DNA of 35,963 nucleotides. Origin: Candidatus Poribacteria bacterium. GTDB taxonomy: Bacteria; Poribacteria; WGA-4E; WGA-3G. Every line of letters starts with the position of its first letter. The stretch's first letter is position 1. Below the pieces are notes generated by a model. The model was not told where the DNA came from. It saw nothing but the letters and a program-made list of their open reading frames with translations, and did no database searches. The stretch lies in NCBI GenBank assembly GCA_003635255.1, contig PYJC01000093.1:1-35963 (forward strand), written 5' to 3'. Shown here one piece after another: positions 7,475 through 15,579 of the stretch. Position numbers and translations under genes: made by a program.

Positions 7475-9018
7475 TCTTCAGTTGTCGCTTCGTCGGGTAC
7501 TACAAGTGTATTGGCTTGCGTCGTTGAAGGGGGTTCCCCCACTTCTGGTGGATTAAGATACTTGGCAACTTCATCGGCTTTAATGATGCGAATTGCCTCC
7601 CGTAATTGCTGGTCGTATTCGAGGTTAACGACTTGATTGATACCGACATAAAGGTTAAAAACCCGTTGAGCGCGCTGTTTTAGCCACTTTAGACTGATGT
7701 GAGTGCGTTCTTCTTCAAGCATTTGTTGTAGTGTTGGAAGTTCATCTACAATTTTGGAGAAATCTGTCGGTATCTCATCGGGTTCTTTATGCTGTTCATC
7801 AATCCACTTTGTGATGAAATTACTGAGCGTATTGGTTGCATCCGCCTTTCTGAGCATTATCTGTTCGATCTCATCGGGTTCTTCATCAGCAATAAGGACT
7901 TGTGGGGTAATTCCCACGTCATCAATAGAGGTTCCATTGGGTGTGTAATAGGAGGAGATTGTCAAGGATATTGAACCGCCGTCTGGTAATGGATACCGTT
8001 TTTGGACGACCCCTTTACCGTAAGTTTTCTGCCCGATGAGGATGCCGCGTCGGGTGTCTTTTATCGCACCTGCTACGATTTCGGAAGCACTTGCGCTGAA
8101 TTCATTGACGAGGACAACAAGCGGGATGTCCGACGGACAGAGGAGTTTTTCTGTTGCGCGGTACTCCTCATCAAAATCGCTTCTTCTGCCTTTCGTTGAG
8201 ACGATAACACCTTCATGAATAAAAGCATCAGCAATATGGTAGGCAGCGTTCAGCAAACCGCCCTGATTGTGCCGTAAGTCTAAGATGAGGGCTTTCATGC
8301 CAGCATCTTTATGTGATTTGAGAGCTTTATTGAATTCATCTTCCGTGCCCTCTGTGCGTTTGCTACCGATAAAACTTGTAATTCGGATATAGCCGATGTC
8401 CTGCTCAAGCATCGTTGATTTGACGCTATTAATAGGGATCCTCCCTCGGGTCAATGTCACATCGAAAGGGTCAAGAAATTTACGTTTGACTGTAATCGTT
8501 ACCTCGGTGCCGATCACACCCCTAAGCAGATCGACGACATCGTCAATCCCCATCCCTGTTTTTTCGCTGAGATGGATCTGCTTACCGTTGACCTTAGTAA
8601 TATAGTCTCCCGCTTGAAGGTTCGCGCGTGCAGCGGGTGTATTCGGTATCGGTTTAGAAATTTTGATGAATCCTCGATGATCTGGGTAAATCTGAACACC
8701 CAGTCCTCCAAATTCTGCATTATAAAGGTTTTCGACAGCGCGCTGATGTTCGCGCGGTGGAACATAATATGTGTAGGGGTCATGGAGAGAGGCAAGTGCC
8801 CCTTCGATTGCGCCCCGAAACATATCATTGCTATCTTCTATAGGTTTGTAGTAATTTATCGTGGCAATTCTGATAGCCTCAGTGAGTGCCTCATCTAACG
8901 TCTCACGGGTGACGCGTTCGTTTCCGCTCATTGCATGCTTTTGACCGGGATTAATGAGGAAGAACGGAATGCCGATAGCAAGCACTAAAACGATGAAGGA
9001 CAAAGTGTATCTTTTCAT
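7471..9018 (-). CDS. S41 carboxy-terminal processing peptidase (CtpA-like)
   Basis: A periplasmic serine protease of the CtpA/Prc family. An N-terminal membrane anchor or signal is followed by a PDZ domain (about 105-185, with FGGLGVQI and AGDYITKVNGK) and the S41 catalytic core. The catalytic dyad, numbered from the upstream in-frame ATG, is S312 in FSASASE and K337 in KTYGKG, spaced 25 residues as in the family. A tail of about 120 residues follows the core. I chose the ATG at 9018 because GAGGG lies 8 bases before it; the in-frame ATG at 9024 is too close to that site. It is coupled to the membrane protein at 5543-7474 through an ATGA overlap. Confidence 0.9.
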   Translation of the reverse strand: MKRYTLSFIVLVLAIGIPFFLINPGQKHAMSGNERVTRETLDEALTEAIRIATINYYKPIEDSNDMFRGAIEGALASLHDPYTYYVPPREHQRAVENLYNAEFGGLGVQIYPDHRGFIKISKPIPNTPAARANLQAGDYITKVNGKQIHLSEKTGMGIDDVVDLLRGVIGTEVTITVKRKFLDPFDVTLTRGRIPINSVKSTMLEQDIGYIRITSFIGSKRTEGTEDEFNKALKSHKDAGMKALILDLRHNQGGLLNAAYHIADAFIHEGVIVSTKGRRSDFDEEYRATEKLLCPSDIPLVVLVNEFSASASEIVAGAIKDTRRGILIGQKTYGKGVVQKRYPLPDGGSISLTISSYYTPNGTSIDDVGITPQVLIADEEPDEIEQIMLRKADATNTLSNFITKWIDEQHKEPDEIPTDFSKIVDELPTLQQMLEEERTHISLKWLKQRAQRVFNLYVGINQVVNLEYDQQLREAIRIIKADEVAKYLNPPEVGEPPSTTQANTLVVPDEATTEE

Positions 9019-9106
9019 GAGCATTTCCCTCTGTATTTTGAGATTTGATTCAAGTTCTTTATCATTTTAACATGAATCCAACATTCGTGCAACAGATTTT
9101 TTTATG

Positions 9107-9141
9107 AGCTATCAGCAGTCAGCCATCGGCAGTCAGTCGTC
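9107..9141. repeat. Degenerate heptamer short tandem repeat
   Basis: Five heptads read AGCTATC, AGCAGTC, AGCCATC, GGCAGTC and AGTCGTC. The array runs into the 3' end of the acyltransferase gene, whose stop codon is at 9140-9142. It lies between that gene and the S41 peptidase. Confidence 0.5.
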
Positions 9142-10048
9142 AGTCTGAATGTGGTTGTGTCTTCCATCGATTGTGAAGCCATAACCACTGTTCTGGATAT
9201 TTATGTATATACGCTTCCAACTGTTTCAGCATCTGTGTTGTGTAGAATTCAATATCTCGTTGAAAATCATCGGAGGGTTTGACATGGATTGGTGCGGAGA
9301 TATGGACGTGGTGCTTATCGTCGGGTTGGCGTATACTGAGTGAAAAGAGGAGCGGTGCGCCAGTCTTACGTGCGATCACAGCGGGCCCGCGGGCTGCTGA
9401 AGCCGGTTTCCCCAGAAAATCGACAAAAACGCCTTCGGGACCAGCGTTCTGATCTGCAAAGAAGCCGACGGCTTCGTTGTTTTTAAGGGCGCGCAGTGTT
9501 TCTCGGACGGCTTGCTTCCGGGGAATGAGTTCCAAACTCATCTGCTCGCGATGCCGCCAGATGTAAGTATTGAGTAGATCATTTTTCACAGGGAAGGCGA
9601 TGGCTTTCGCACGATCGGGGATCAGCACCCCGTAGACGAGTGATAGGAGTTCCCAATTTCCGAAATGGGGTAAAAACACAATCGCGCCTTTTCCTTCTGC
9701 CAATGCTGCATCCAGATTTTCTCTTCCTGCTACGGTGACCTCGTTCCAAATGTTCTTAATGTTGAGTTTGGGGAACCGGAGGAATTCGATGCAAGTTTTG
9801 CCGACGTTGATGAAACTCGCTTTACAGATTTCGATACGCTGCGATGCTGTGAAGTGGTCGCCAAACGCGATTTGTAGATTATCTGAGGCGATCTCGCGTC
9901 GTTTTTTGACGAGATAATAGAATAAAAGTCCTATCCCGCGCCCGAGTTGCATTGCCCATTTCTTAGGAAGCCGACGGCACCACCACGCGAAGGCAGCCAC
10001 TATCCGATATGTCCATCTATCTTTCCATGTGCCGCGTTCACTATGCAT
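9140..10048 (-). CDS. LpxL/HtrB-family lysophospholipid acyltransferase
   Basis: A 302-residue member of the lipid A late acyltransferase family. It has a hydrophobic N-terminal segment near residues 33-47 for inner-membrane association, the catalytic HX4E motif H128-F-G-N-W-E133, and the downstream block FADQNAGPEGVFVDFLGKPA followed by a conserved ARGPA. The family transfers an acyl chain from acyl-ACP to a lipid A precursor or similar acceptor on the cytoplasmic face. This implies an outer membrane with lipid A-like lipid. AAAGGAG lies about 7 bases before the ATG. It stands alone, and its upstream region now abuts the IS1595-type element. Acceptor specificity cannot be decided. Confidence 0.85.
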   Translation of the reverse strand: MHSERGTWKDRWTYRIVAAFAWWCRRLPKKWAMQLGRGIGLLFYYLVKKRREIASDNLQIAFGDHFTASQRIEICKASFINVGKTCIEFLRFPKLNIKNIWNEVTVAGRENLDAALAEGKGAIVFLPHFGNWELLSLVYGVLIPDRAKAIAFPVKNDLLNTYIWRHREQMSLELIPRKQAVRETLRALKNNEAVGFFADQNAGPEGVFVDFLGKPASAARGPAVIARKTGAPLLFSLSIRQPDDKHHVHISAPIHVKPSDDFQRDIEFYTTQMLKQLEAYIHKYPEQWLWLHNRWKTQPHSD

Positions 10049-10148
10049 GCCATTTCTCCTTTGTGCTTTAAACTAAGTATATCACACCTATTTGTCCAAA
10101 GCAATGCATTAGTTTCGGACTTGACACAGAGCTGCGAAATCTATAGAA

Positions 10149-10156
10149 TAACTTTA
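10149..10156. repeat. Target-site duplication TAACTTTA (partner at 26850)
   Basis: TAACTTTA directly precedes the outer end of the element (CGCAATAAG at 10157). It is not repeated at the element's other end. Its exact reverse complement, TAAAGTTA, flanks the left end of the second element at 26850-26857, which is the signature of an inversion between the elements. Confidence 0.8.
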
Positions 10157-10262
10157 CGCAATAAGTAGTTTTGGGCTTGGTTAAATTTAGTTTCACAGTT
10201 TTTTGCTATTATGAGTTCGTGAGGCTAATTCGTTATTAATCTCATGTCTCCACATTTTTAAT

Positions 10263-10291
10263 TTGACAAAAAGTGTCAAATAGTGTATACT
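10263..10291 (+). promoter_or_regulatory. Consensus promoter for the passenger genes
   Basis: TTGACA (10263-10268) and TATACT (10286-10291) are separated by exactly 17 bp. The dyad TTTGACA-N5-TGTCAAA (10262-10280) overlaps the -35 box and the start of the spacer and could be a repressor site. It points toward the passenger ORFs from 10501 onward, with a 200-base structured leader between. Confidence 0.6.
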
Positions 10292-10300
10292 ATTCAAAAC

Positions 10301-10374
10301 GTCACTTGGTAGGGAATGTCATCAGCCTTGCTTGAGGCTGTCCCTACCACAACCGAATGACATCGGGAAGTGAC
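10301..10374 (+). repeat. Nested inverted repeats in the passenger leader
   Basis: GTCACTT (10301-10307) pairs with AAGTGAC (10368-10374). TGGTAGGGA (10307-10315) pairs with TCCCTACCA (10341-10349). CAGCC (10323-10327) pairs with GGCTG (10336-10340). The block lies just downstream of the promoter and would be transcribed as a multi-stem leader. It could be a dispersed repeat or a regulatory RNA structure. Confidence 0.45.
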
Positions 10375-10426
10375 GGACTGTTTCAAAGTGACGGAAACTC
10401 ATTAACTAATGAAAATACAAATATAT

Positions 10427-10489
10427 TGTTTGGAAACTATGCATAATACACTTGTCCGTATGCTATGCACTTATTTTTGTTTCCAAACA
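10427..10489 (+). promoter_or_regulatory. Stem next to the ribosome site of the first passenger gene
   Basis: TGTTTGGAAAC (10427-10437) and GTTTCCAAACA (10479-10489) are perfect 11-bp complements. The 3' arm ends directly before the GAGG ribosome site at 10491-10494. Stacking of this stem could limit access to the start at 10501. Confidence 0.4.
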
Positions 10490-10500
10490 GAGGTCAAGTC

Positions 10501-10878
10501 ATGAAAGAGAGAATTGTGTTTTTTATACTCGGTGCAGTGTTAGCGACTATCGCTTACTCCGTAGGAAATGTGAATAAGGTTAATGCAGATGGCGATGGTG
10601 TATACGAAAGACTTTTTGTTAATAAACTGATGGTAAAGACCCTATTGGTGACGGATATGGCAACGGATATTGCGAACGTAAGCGGCAGTAATATAGGTTT
10701 GGTTGTAGAGAATAATATCCCAACCATCCTGCTCAACAATCAAAAAAACGGTATCGCACAATCCAGTATAATGCTTTCAGCTTTTTCTGTATTAGATGAA
10801 CCGGGGCAAAGACCTACCATCACGTTATTGTCTAATAATCTAAAAGAGAATTATACATTTTCATCTAAAGGCGAGTAA
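10501..10878 (+). CDS. Passenger ORF, small exported or anchored hypothetical protein
   Basis: A 125-residue product starting MKERIVFFILGAVLATIAYS. One hydrophobic span (about residues 4-20) is followed by a basic and polar stretch, consistent with a signal peptide or N-terminal anchor. The rest is soluble, with several short beta-like stretches and no family I recognise. The ATG at 10501 is chosen because GAGG lies 6 bases upstream; an in-frame upstream ATG at 10465 lacks one. It is first in a plus-strand run inside the IS1595-type element, behind a consensus promoter and two leader stems. Confidence 0.55.
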   Translation: MKERIVFFILGAVLATIAYSVGNVNKVNADGDGVYERLFVNKLMVKTLLVTDMATDIANVSGSNIGLVVENNIPTILLNNQKNGIAQSSIMLSAFSVLDEPGQRPTITLLSNNLKENYTFSSKGE

Positions 10879-10910
10879 AAAGCTTGTCTCTCCAACAATA
10901 AGGAGTTCTC

Positions 10911-11129
10911 ATGAGTCAAAAAAGTAGATTAGAAGCCTTTTTGGATAATGTCCAAAAAACGGATATGATCTGCTACGAATGCTGCGGCATGATACAAAGT
11001 GCGTTAGCAGAGACTGACCCCACAGATATTTCTGATAGAGAGACAGATGCAGGTGTCTCTCTACACGACAGCTGTACCATCAGACTATTGCATGTTTTGT
11101 TCCACTACTTTCCCGGTATAGAAAGATAA
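10911..11129 (+). CDS. Passenger ORF, 72-residue hypothetical protein
   Basis: A 72-residue product with a strong ribosome site, AAGGAG, 5 bases before the ATG. It contains a CYECC cluster (about residues 21-25) and later single cysteine and histidines, which might bind a metal. No family is recognised. It lies 32 bp after the 125-residue passenger ORF on the same strand and 51 bp before the likely start of the GIY-YIG gene, so the three probably form one transcript. Confidence 0.5.
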   Translation: MSQKSRLEAFLDNVQKTDMICYECCGMIQSALAETDPTDISDRETDAGVSLHDSCTIRLLHVLFHYFPGIER

Positions 11130-11180
11130 CCCGGTTTTTTACAACTTTTGCAAGTCCAAAACAACTTATTCAGAAAAAGA

Positions 11181-11573
11181 ATGAATAGCAAAAAAGCCAC
11201 ACTTGTTTGGAATACTCACGATCCTTTCATGAAATACCATAGACTGAACGAAGTTGATTTGAGTGATAGCCATTTTGACAATGCCAGTGGTGTTTATGTT
11301 ATTTGGTATATGCAAGGGTTTCGTCGTAAAATTGTTTACGTTGGGCAGTCAAAAAATGGTCTAATCAAAAACAGATTGTCTACCCACCGTAGTGACCCCC
11401 AAATTCAATTATATGCGTCCAAAGGTTTGTATGTTACTTGGGCAAAAGCATTAACATACGAAATTGGCGAAATTGATGGCATAGAGCGGTATCTTCATGA
11501 AAAACTAAAGCCTTTAGTTTGTTCCCACGTTCCCAAAGATGACCCTATTCATGTGAATCTGCCTTGGTATTAG
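11181..11573 (+). CDS. Passenger GIY-YIG-type endonuclease domain protein
   Basis: About 130 residues. A GIY-YIG-like module starts with GVYVIWY (the GIY strand) and KIVYVGQSKNG (the YIG strand as YVG). An arginine and histidine follow in NRLSTHR, and a glutamate in IDGIERYLHEKL fits the catalytic pattern. GIY-YIG enzymes nick or cut DNA in repair, restriction and homing. As a passenger of a transposable element it could serve mobility, defence or neither. I place the start at the ATG at 11181; a TTG at 11148 in frame is possible, and neither has a strong ribosome site. It converges with the 98-codon gene and overlaps it by 29 bp at the 3' ends. Confidence 0.65.
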   Translation: MNSKKATLVWNTHDPFMKYHRLNEVDLSDSHFDNASGVYVIWYMQGFRRKIVYVGQSKNGLIKNRLSTHRSDPQIQLYASKGLYVTWAKALTYEIGEIDGIERYLHEKLKPLVCSHVPKDDPIHVNLPWY

Positions 11574-11841
11574 TGGGTTGCCCCGGGATAATATCAGACA
11601 GAAAGGTATTTTTACAGTCTATAAAATTGTTGATAGCTTCGTCCAATGCTCTGCTTTTTTCGGCAATATCGCAAGCCCTTATGAATAAGTCAATGGTGAC
11701 TGGAGAGTGTCCGCGCCACTCAACAAGTTCTATCACTTCTTCAAAAACAGATTTACGAAAGACATAAGGGTGTTCTATATAAGGTTCTCGTATTGGATTC
11801 CCTTCTGTCCCTGTTGCATTTTCCTTTTTTCCTGTAGACAT
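11545..11841 (-). CDS. 98-residue hypothetical protein downstream of the transposase
   Basis: A hydrophilic 98-residue product with a strong ribosome site (AGGAG, 7 bases before the ATG). It starts 15 bp after the transposase stop on the same strand, so it is probably co-transcribed with the transposase. The central part looks alpha-helical with many charged residues. No family is recognised. It could be a regulator or accessory of transposition, or simple cargo. The second element lacks a recognisable counterpart. Confidence 0.5.
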   Translation of the reverse strand: MSTGKKENATGTEGNPIREPYIEHPYVFRKSVFEEVIELVEWRGHSPVTIDLFIRACDIAEKSRALDEAINNFIDCKNTFLSDIIPGQPTNTKADSHE

Positions 11842-11856
11842 TTTGCTTCTCCTTTT

Positions 11857-12756
11857 CTAAACTTTCATACTTCCGTTAATAAACTTCCAAAAGATTGTTT
11901 CTCTGTGGCGATTGTTATAGACATAACAGCGTTCTGCTACATAGAGTGGTGTGTATTCAACGCTGTACCAATGATGACTACCTGTCCATGCGCGCTTAAT
12001 TAGCGAAAAGAAGCCCTCTATGGTGTTTGTGTGCACGTTCCCGTCCACATATTGCTCTTGGTGATTGATAACGTGGTGCTTCAGTTGACTACCCAAAGCA
12101 TTGTAAGCACGGAATTCGTCTGTCATAAGTTCGGATTCCTTAACATTGACTACACGCCTTATGAATTCAAGTATATCGCGACCGGTTAATCCTTTAGCAA
12201 CTTCAGCAATGACTTGCCCGCCACGTTCTACAGCACCGATTACAGCTGTTTTATCCGTTCCACGTCCACGCTTGGCTGGTTCTCTATCTTCTTTCTTGTT
12301 CTCCTTACGTGGTTTACCGCCTATGTAGGTTTCGTCTGCCTCAATAATGCCTTGTAGCACGATAGGATTGGTCTTATTCGCCATTTCAGCACGGATACGT
12401 GTGAGTAGATACCAAGCCGTCTTTTGGTTCAAGTTCAAATCGCGTTGAAGTTGGTAACTGGATATACCTTTCTTCGCATTGAGTATTAAGGCAATCGCCA
12501 TAAACCATTTATGGAGTGGTATTTTCGTTCCATGAAACACCGTGCCTTGTGTCACTTTGAATGTTGTACGGCAGGTATGGCAATTGTAGCGTCCAGTCCG
12601 TCCAACTTTACCTTCTTCCTGTGTTTCGTTCTTGCGTGCTATATCTATACTCTCACATTTCGGACAAACAGGCTTTCCTTGCCATCTAACATGCTCTAAA
12701 TGCTCTATACAACGTTCTTGATTAGGAAAACGCTCTAAAACTTCTAAAAGGTTCAT
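11857..12756 (-). CDS. IS1595-family transposase
   Basis: A 299-residue transposase. The N-terminal zinc ribbon has CPKC (31-34) and a CHTC pair near residues 59-62, followed by a helix-turn-helix (about 95-125). The DDE-type catalytic core shows D141 in EADETYIGG, a second aspartate in MTDEFRAY, and the N/E box in HTNTIEGFFSLIKR. Length and order are typical of complete IS1595-superfamily enzymes, so it may be active and able to act on both elements in this window. Its leader carries a promoter and a hairpin that covers the ribosome site. The first 125 residues are about 78 percent identical (97 of 125 by my count) to the truncated protein at 27103. Confidence 0.9.
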   Translation of the reverse strand: MNLLEVLERFPNQERCIEHLEHVRWQGKPVCPKCESIDIARKNETQEEGKVGRTGRYNCHTCRTTFKVTQGTVFHGTKIPLHKWFMAIALILNAKKGISSYQLQRDLNLNQKTAWYLLTRIRAEMANKTNPIVLQGIIEADETYIGGKPRKENKKEDREPAKRGRGTDKTAVIGAVERGGQVIAEVAKGLTGRDILEFIRRVVNVKESELMTDEFRAYNALGSQLKHHVINHQEQYVDGNVHTNTIEGFFSLIKRAWTGSHHWYSVEYTPLYVAERCYVYNNRHRETIFWKFINGSMKV

Positions 12757-12764
12757 GAAAAAGT

Positions 12765-12927
12765 ACTCCTTCGGTTAAAAAGGAGTTGCTTTTTTCTGCT
12801 AAATTCCAGTATAATAGGAAATGCTACTACAGAAAATATAGCAACTCAAATTTCTGTAACTTATAGGGGAGTTCCCGCTCCCCTATTAACTTCCAAATAT
12901 TATACCATTTTTAGCAACTTAAAACAA
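12765..12927 (-). promoter_or_regulatory. Transposase promoter and switch-like leader (copy 1)
   Basis: On the minus strand, TTGTTT (complement of 12922-12927) and TATAAT (complement of 12899-12904) are 17 bp apart. The leader holds a 9-bp hairpin (ATAGGGGAG/CTCCCCTAT), a long stem (complement of 12830-12847 with 12783-12798), and a 7-bp hairpin (ACTCCTT/AAGGAGT, 12765-12771 with 12780-12786) that hides the AAGGAG ribosome site. The last two share bases and exclude each other. The same layout is found in copy 2. Confidence 0.6.
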
Positions 12928-13002
12928 GGAAAAAGTCAATAAATACGTGGGTTTAAAGCGATTTTTCAACAACTTTTTTCAAGCCCGAAACTACTTATTG
13001 CG

Positions 13003-13589
13003 TAAATTAAAACAACTATAACCAGAAAAAGTCCCAAGCAGAGACTCGAAGCCTTAGGTGGAGCAGGTATAGGAAGTATCTCTGACGTCAGAACTAAGAA
13101 CACAAACAGACCTACACCTGCGAAGAAGTATAGGAGAAAGAATCCTCGTAAACTGGCACCGATTTTGGGGCGTGTCCGCTCCCAGACCCTCCGCATTGTG
13201 ACCTCCGCGCCGTTATAGTATCGGACCATAACAAACGTAAGAGGACATATCGCTAACCATAGGAAACCGATACTGAAGGAATGGAAACTGAAAGTCATCT
13301 CTGAAACCACACTGCCTGATGCTATGAGATCCTCCCTGGGATACTCATTCACAGCAAGACCCCGTGCCGTGTCAAAACGCCATAAATTCTTGGGATCGGA
13401 AACACTATCGAAAAGACTTTCAAAGAGACTCAATCCGAAATGAAATAAGAACCCTAAAACGACAAATGGCAGCATAACACGCCAAAAGAGCCAGAAGTTA
13501 TCACGATAGCATCGAAATATCACTGAAATGCGTTCAGGTTGTTGCGTCTGTCCATCGGTGGTGTTCGTATTTTCCACTATCCCCGCCAT
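13003..13589 (-). pseudogene. 5' part of a type-B membrane protein gene cut by the element
   Basis: The first 195 codons of a polytopic membrane protein, starting MAGIVENTNT with AAGGAG 8 bases upstream. It ends where the IS1595-type element begins; the frame then runs 12 codons into the terminal repeat before a stop at 12966. The rest of the gene is at 28779-29240 on the other strand. Joining both at TTAATTTA restores one frame of about 346 codons. The joined protein matches the paralog at 22702-23814, including LYFGVNWSLYN against CYFLVTLSLYN at the junction. The start is 2 bp after the stop of the type-A gene at 13592, so it was the last gene of that operon. Confidence 0.85.
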
Positions 13590-13591
13590 TT

Positions 13592-14596
13592 CTATTCTCC
13601 TTGACGCGCCACCATCATCTCAATATCAAAACCCTCTTTCCGAATACGCTGATCGAAATACAAGAGCACAAAACCGATCACCCAAATCGGCATTACAAAC
13701 GTGTCAACGCCTAAGTTAATCAGGTACATCAGCGCGTAAGAGATACGCAAACCGGTTCTCGTTGTAGGAAGCATCCAGAGTACCATCCACTGTATATTTT
13801 CTAAAAAATTACCGATACCCTTAAATCCTGTGAAGGTCAGCGGAAATGCAAAAGTAGCACGGAGTATAACCCCAATAACAAAGGCAATCAGGAAAATCGC
13901 TATCACTATGCCAATAATCCGCCATCGCCTGCCCTTGATTAACCCTCCGCAGCGTTTCAGTCCATCCCACACGGATACCGCTTCCATATAGGTAGCTAAA
14001 ATGTAGAAACACCAATAACCTACAAAGAGAACCGTAATACAAGCCGCTATCAATAGGTAACTAAGAGGGAAAGCAGTAGTAAGCCAGAGATTGTCCTCTA
14101 CGAAGGATCTCGGAAATACTCTCCCTAAAAAGGCAAAGATTATTAGCAAGCAAACTAAAAGGAGTCCCCCAACTAATCCTAAAATAAGCGAACCGACGAA
14201 ACACCGCCAAAACAGTCGTACCGCTTGCCCGAGCACAACCCTTGTCCTAATAGGCTTTCCCAGGTAGACTTCGGCAACAGCAAAAATCAAGGCACTTATC
14301 ACGAGAACAGAGATACCAAAGATTGTAATGATAGCTGGCACCCAGATGATTATTTTCGCGCCTCGTCCTAACCCATCGTCCAAGAAAAAGATTGAAACGC
14401 CTATGAGCATCACGATAAAATAACCAGAGACTATCCCAAGAAACGACCAAAAATGCGCACGATAAAGACTAAATACCGCATCCAGCAGCTCGCCAAACCC
14501 CATTGCCCGTAACTTTGGCGAATCATTCTTTAGATTGGGTTGTAAATCTTGTTCCACAATGCTGCTCGCTTGCGAGCCATCAAATTGCTCTGGCAT
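13592..14596 (-). CDS. Type-A polytopic membrane protein (GPDPase_memb-like), paralog A5
   Basis: A 334-residue integral membrane protein with about six hydrophobic spans. It opens with the family block LRAMGFGELLDAVFSLYRAHF, has a mid-protein RCGGLIKGRRWRIIG motif and ends in LLYFDQRIRKEGFDIEM plus a short tail. The layout resembles the membrane domain found beside glycerophosphodiester phosphodiesterases, without an enzyme domain. The ATG at 14596 follows GAGGGG by 8 bases and overlaps the stop of A4 by 17 bp, so translation is coupled. Function unknown, probably a component of the MoxR-DUF58 membrane system. Confidence 0.75.
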   Translation of the reverse strand: MPEQFDGSQASSIVEQDLQPNLKNDSPKLRAMGFGELLDAVFSLYRAHFWSFLGIVSGYFIVMLIGVSIFFLDDGLGRGAKIIIWVPAIITIFGISVLVISALIFAVAEVYLGKPIRTRVVLGQAVRLFWRCFVGSLILGLVGGLLLVCLLIIFAFLGRVFPRSFVEDNLWLTTAFPLSYLLIAACITVLFVGYWCFYILATYMEAVSVWDGLKRCGGLIKGRRWRIIGIVIAIFLIAFVIGVILRATFAFPLTFTGFKGIGNFLENIQWMVLWMLPTTRTGLRISYALMYLINLGVDTFVMPIWVIGFVLLYFDQRIRKEGFDIEMMVARQGE

Positions 14597-15560
14597 CACT
14601 GTTCCCCTCTTGGTATGTCGCCATCATCTCAATATCAAAACCCTCTTTTCGTATACGTTGATCGAAATAGAGAAGCGTACAACCGATCACCCAAATCGGC
14701 AGCGTGAACGTCCCAACGCCTAAGTTAATAACATATGTCAGCATATAAGAAAGGGAGAACTCGGCGCGCGCTATTGGAAAATGTTCCCAAACCACTATCC
14801 ATCGAATCGCTTCACTCATAACCTCCTCAATTTCAACAAATCCAACTAACGTTAGCAGGGATCCGAAAGCAAAGCGAAACACAAAATCAATAGCCGAAGA
14901 AAGCAGGAAAATCGCGAACATCGTACCAATGACCTGCCACCATGTGCGACCAATCAATTCACGTCTGCGCCTCAGTCCAATCCACATTGATCTCTCTTCT
15001 ATTAAAATAGCCGCAACAAAGAAACACCAATACGTCACAAAACAAATTACGATACCACCTATAAACAATAAGGCAACCAATCCAAAGATAAGCGTTAAGG
15101 ATTCATTATTTCTAACAGCAAGGAGTATTCCGCTTAACGGCAAAATTAAGAGAGCAGTGAAGAGCACTGCCAACACCGCGTATATAAGCGAACCAACGAA
15201 AGACCGAAAAAATTGCCGTCCCGCACGCCCCAGCACAACACCCATTCTAATAGATTTTCCCAAGTAAGCCTGTGCGGTAGCAAACACAAGTCCGTTGACC
15301 ACGAAGAGAGAGACACCGAAAATAGTAGCGATAGTGGGGACCCAGATTGTTATCATCTCTGCCCGTCCCGCCGAATCATCAAAGAAACAGATTGACACGC
15401 CAATGCCCATGGCGATGAAATAACCGGAGGCTATCCCAAGAAACGACCAGAAGTGTGCTCGATAGAGGCTGAACGTCGTATCCAGCAGCTCACCAAACCC
15501 CATCGCACGGAGTGTAGGGGGACCATTATTCGCTTGTGAAGGATCAATTTTCTCTGACAT
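14580..15560 (-). CDS. Type-A polytopic membrane protein, paralog A4
   Basis: A 326-residue paralog closest to A5, with the same opening, LRAMGFGELLDTTFSLYRAH, six or so membrane spans, the RRRELIGRTWWQVIG mid motif and the LLYFDQRIRKEGFDIEM tail. It starts 19 bp after the RDD gene and overlaps A5 at its 3' end, within one operon. No clear ribosome site precedes the ATG, which suggests reinitiation after the RDD gene. The close A4/A5 similarity points to a recent tandem duplication. No enzymatic motif is seen. Confidence 0.75.
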   Translation of the reverse strand: MSEKIDPSQANNGPPTLRAMGFGELLDTTFSLYRAHFWSFLGIASGYFIAMGIGVSICFFDDSAGRAEMITIWVPTIATIFGVSLFVVNGLVFATAQAYLGKSIRMGVVLGRAGRQFFRSFVGSLIYAVLAVLFTALLILPLSGILLAVRNNESLTLIFGLVALLFIGGIVICFVTYWCFFVAAILIEERSMWIGLRRRRELIGRTWWQVIGTMFAIFLLSSAIDFVFRFAFGSLLTLVGFVEIEEVMSEAIRWIVVWEHFPIARAEFSLSYMLTYVINLGVGTFTLPIWVIGCTLLYFDQRIRKEGFDIEMMATYQEGNSDARAI

Positions 15561-15579
15561 AGTTATTTCATGAACTGCT

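Larger units (their letters stand above)
10157..13002 (-). mobile_element. IS1595-family element with passenger genes (copy 1)
   Basis: A 2846-bp element bounded by 23-bp terminal inverted repeats with one mismatch, starting CGCAATAAGTAGTTT. Inside are a complete IS1595-type transposase near the right end, a 98-codon gene behind it, and three genes on the opposite strand including a GIY-YIG protein. IS1595-type elements make 8-bp target duplications and some carry passengers. At 10149 and 13003 the flanking octamers differ, but each matches a flank of the second element at 26858-28778. Copy 1 and copy 2 share their transposase-side ends (about 620 bp) and the first bases of their passenger-side ends. 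Confidence 0.85.

Noticed and set aside
12966..13002. Twelve extra codons at the end of the 5' half gene as a real C-terminus
   Set aside because: They are read from the terminal repeat of the inserted element, and the paralog continues for another 150 residues of membrane protein.
10149..13010. Lack of matching target duplication at copy 1 as evidence that its boundaries were wrong
   Set aside because: The octamers at 10149 and 13003 differ, but each matches a flank of copy 2 exactly, so the boundaries are right and the mismatch is caused by rearrangement.
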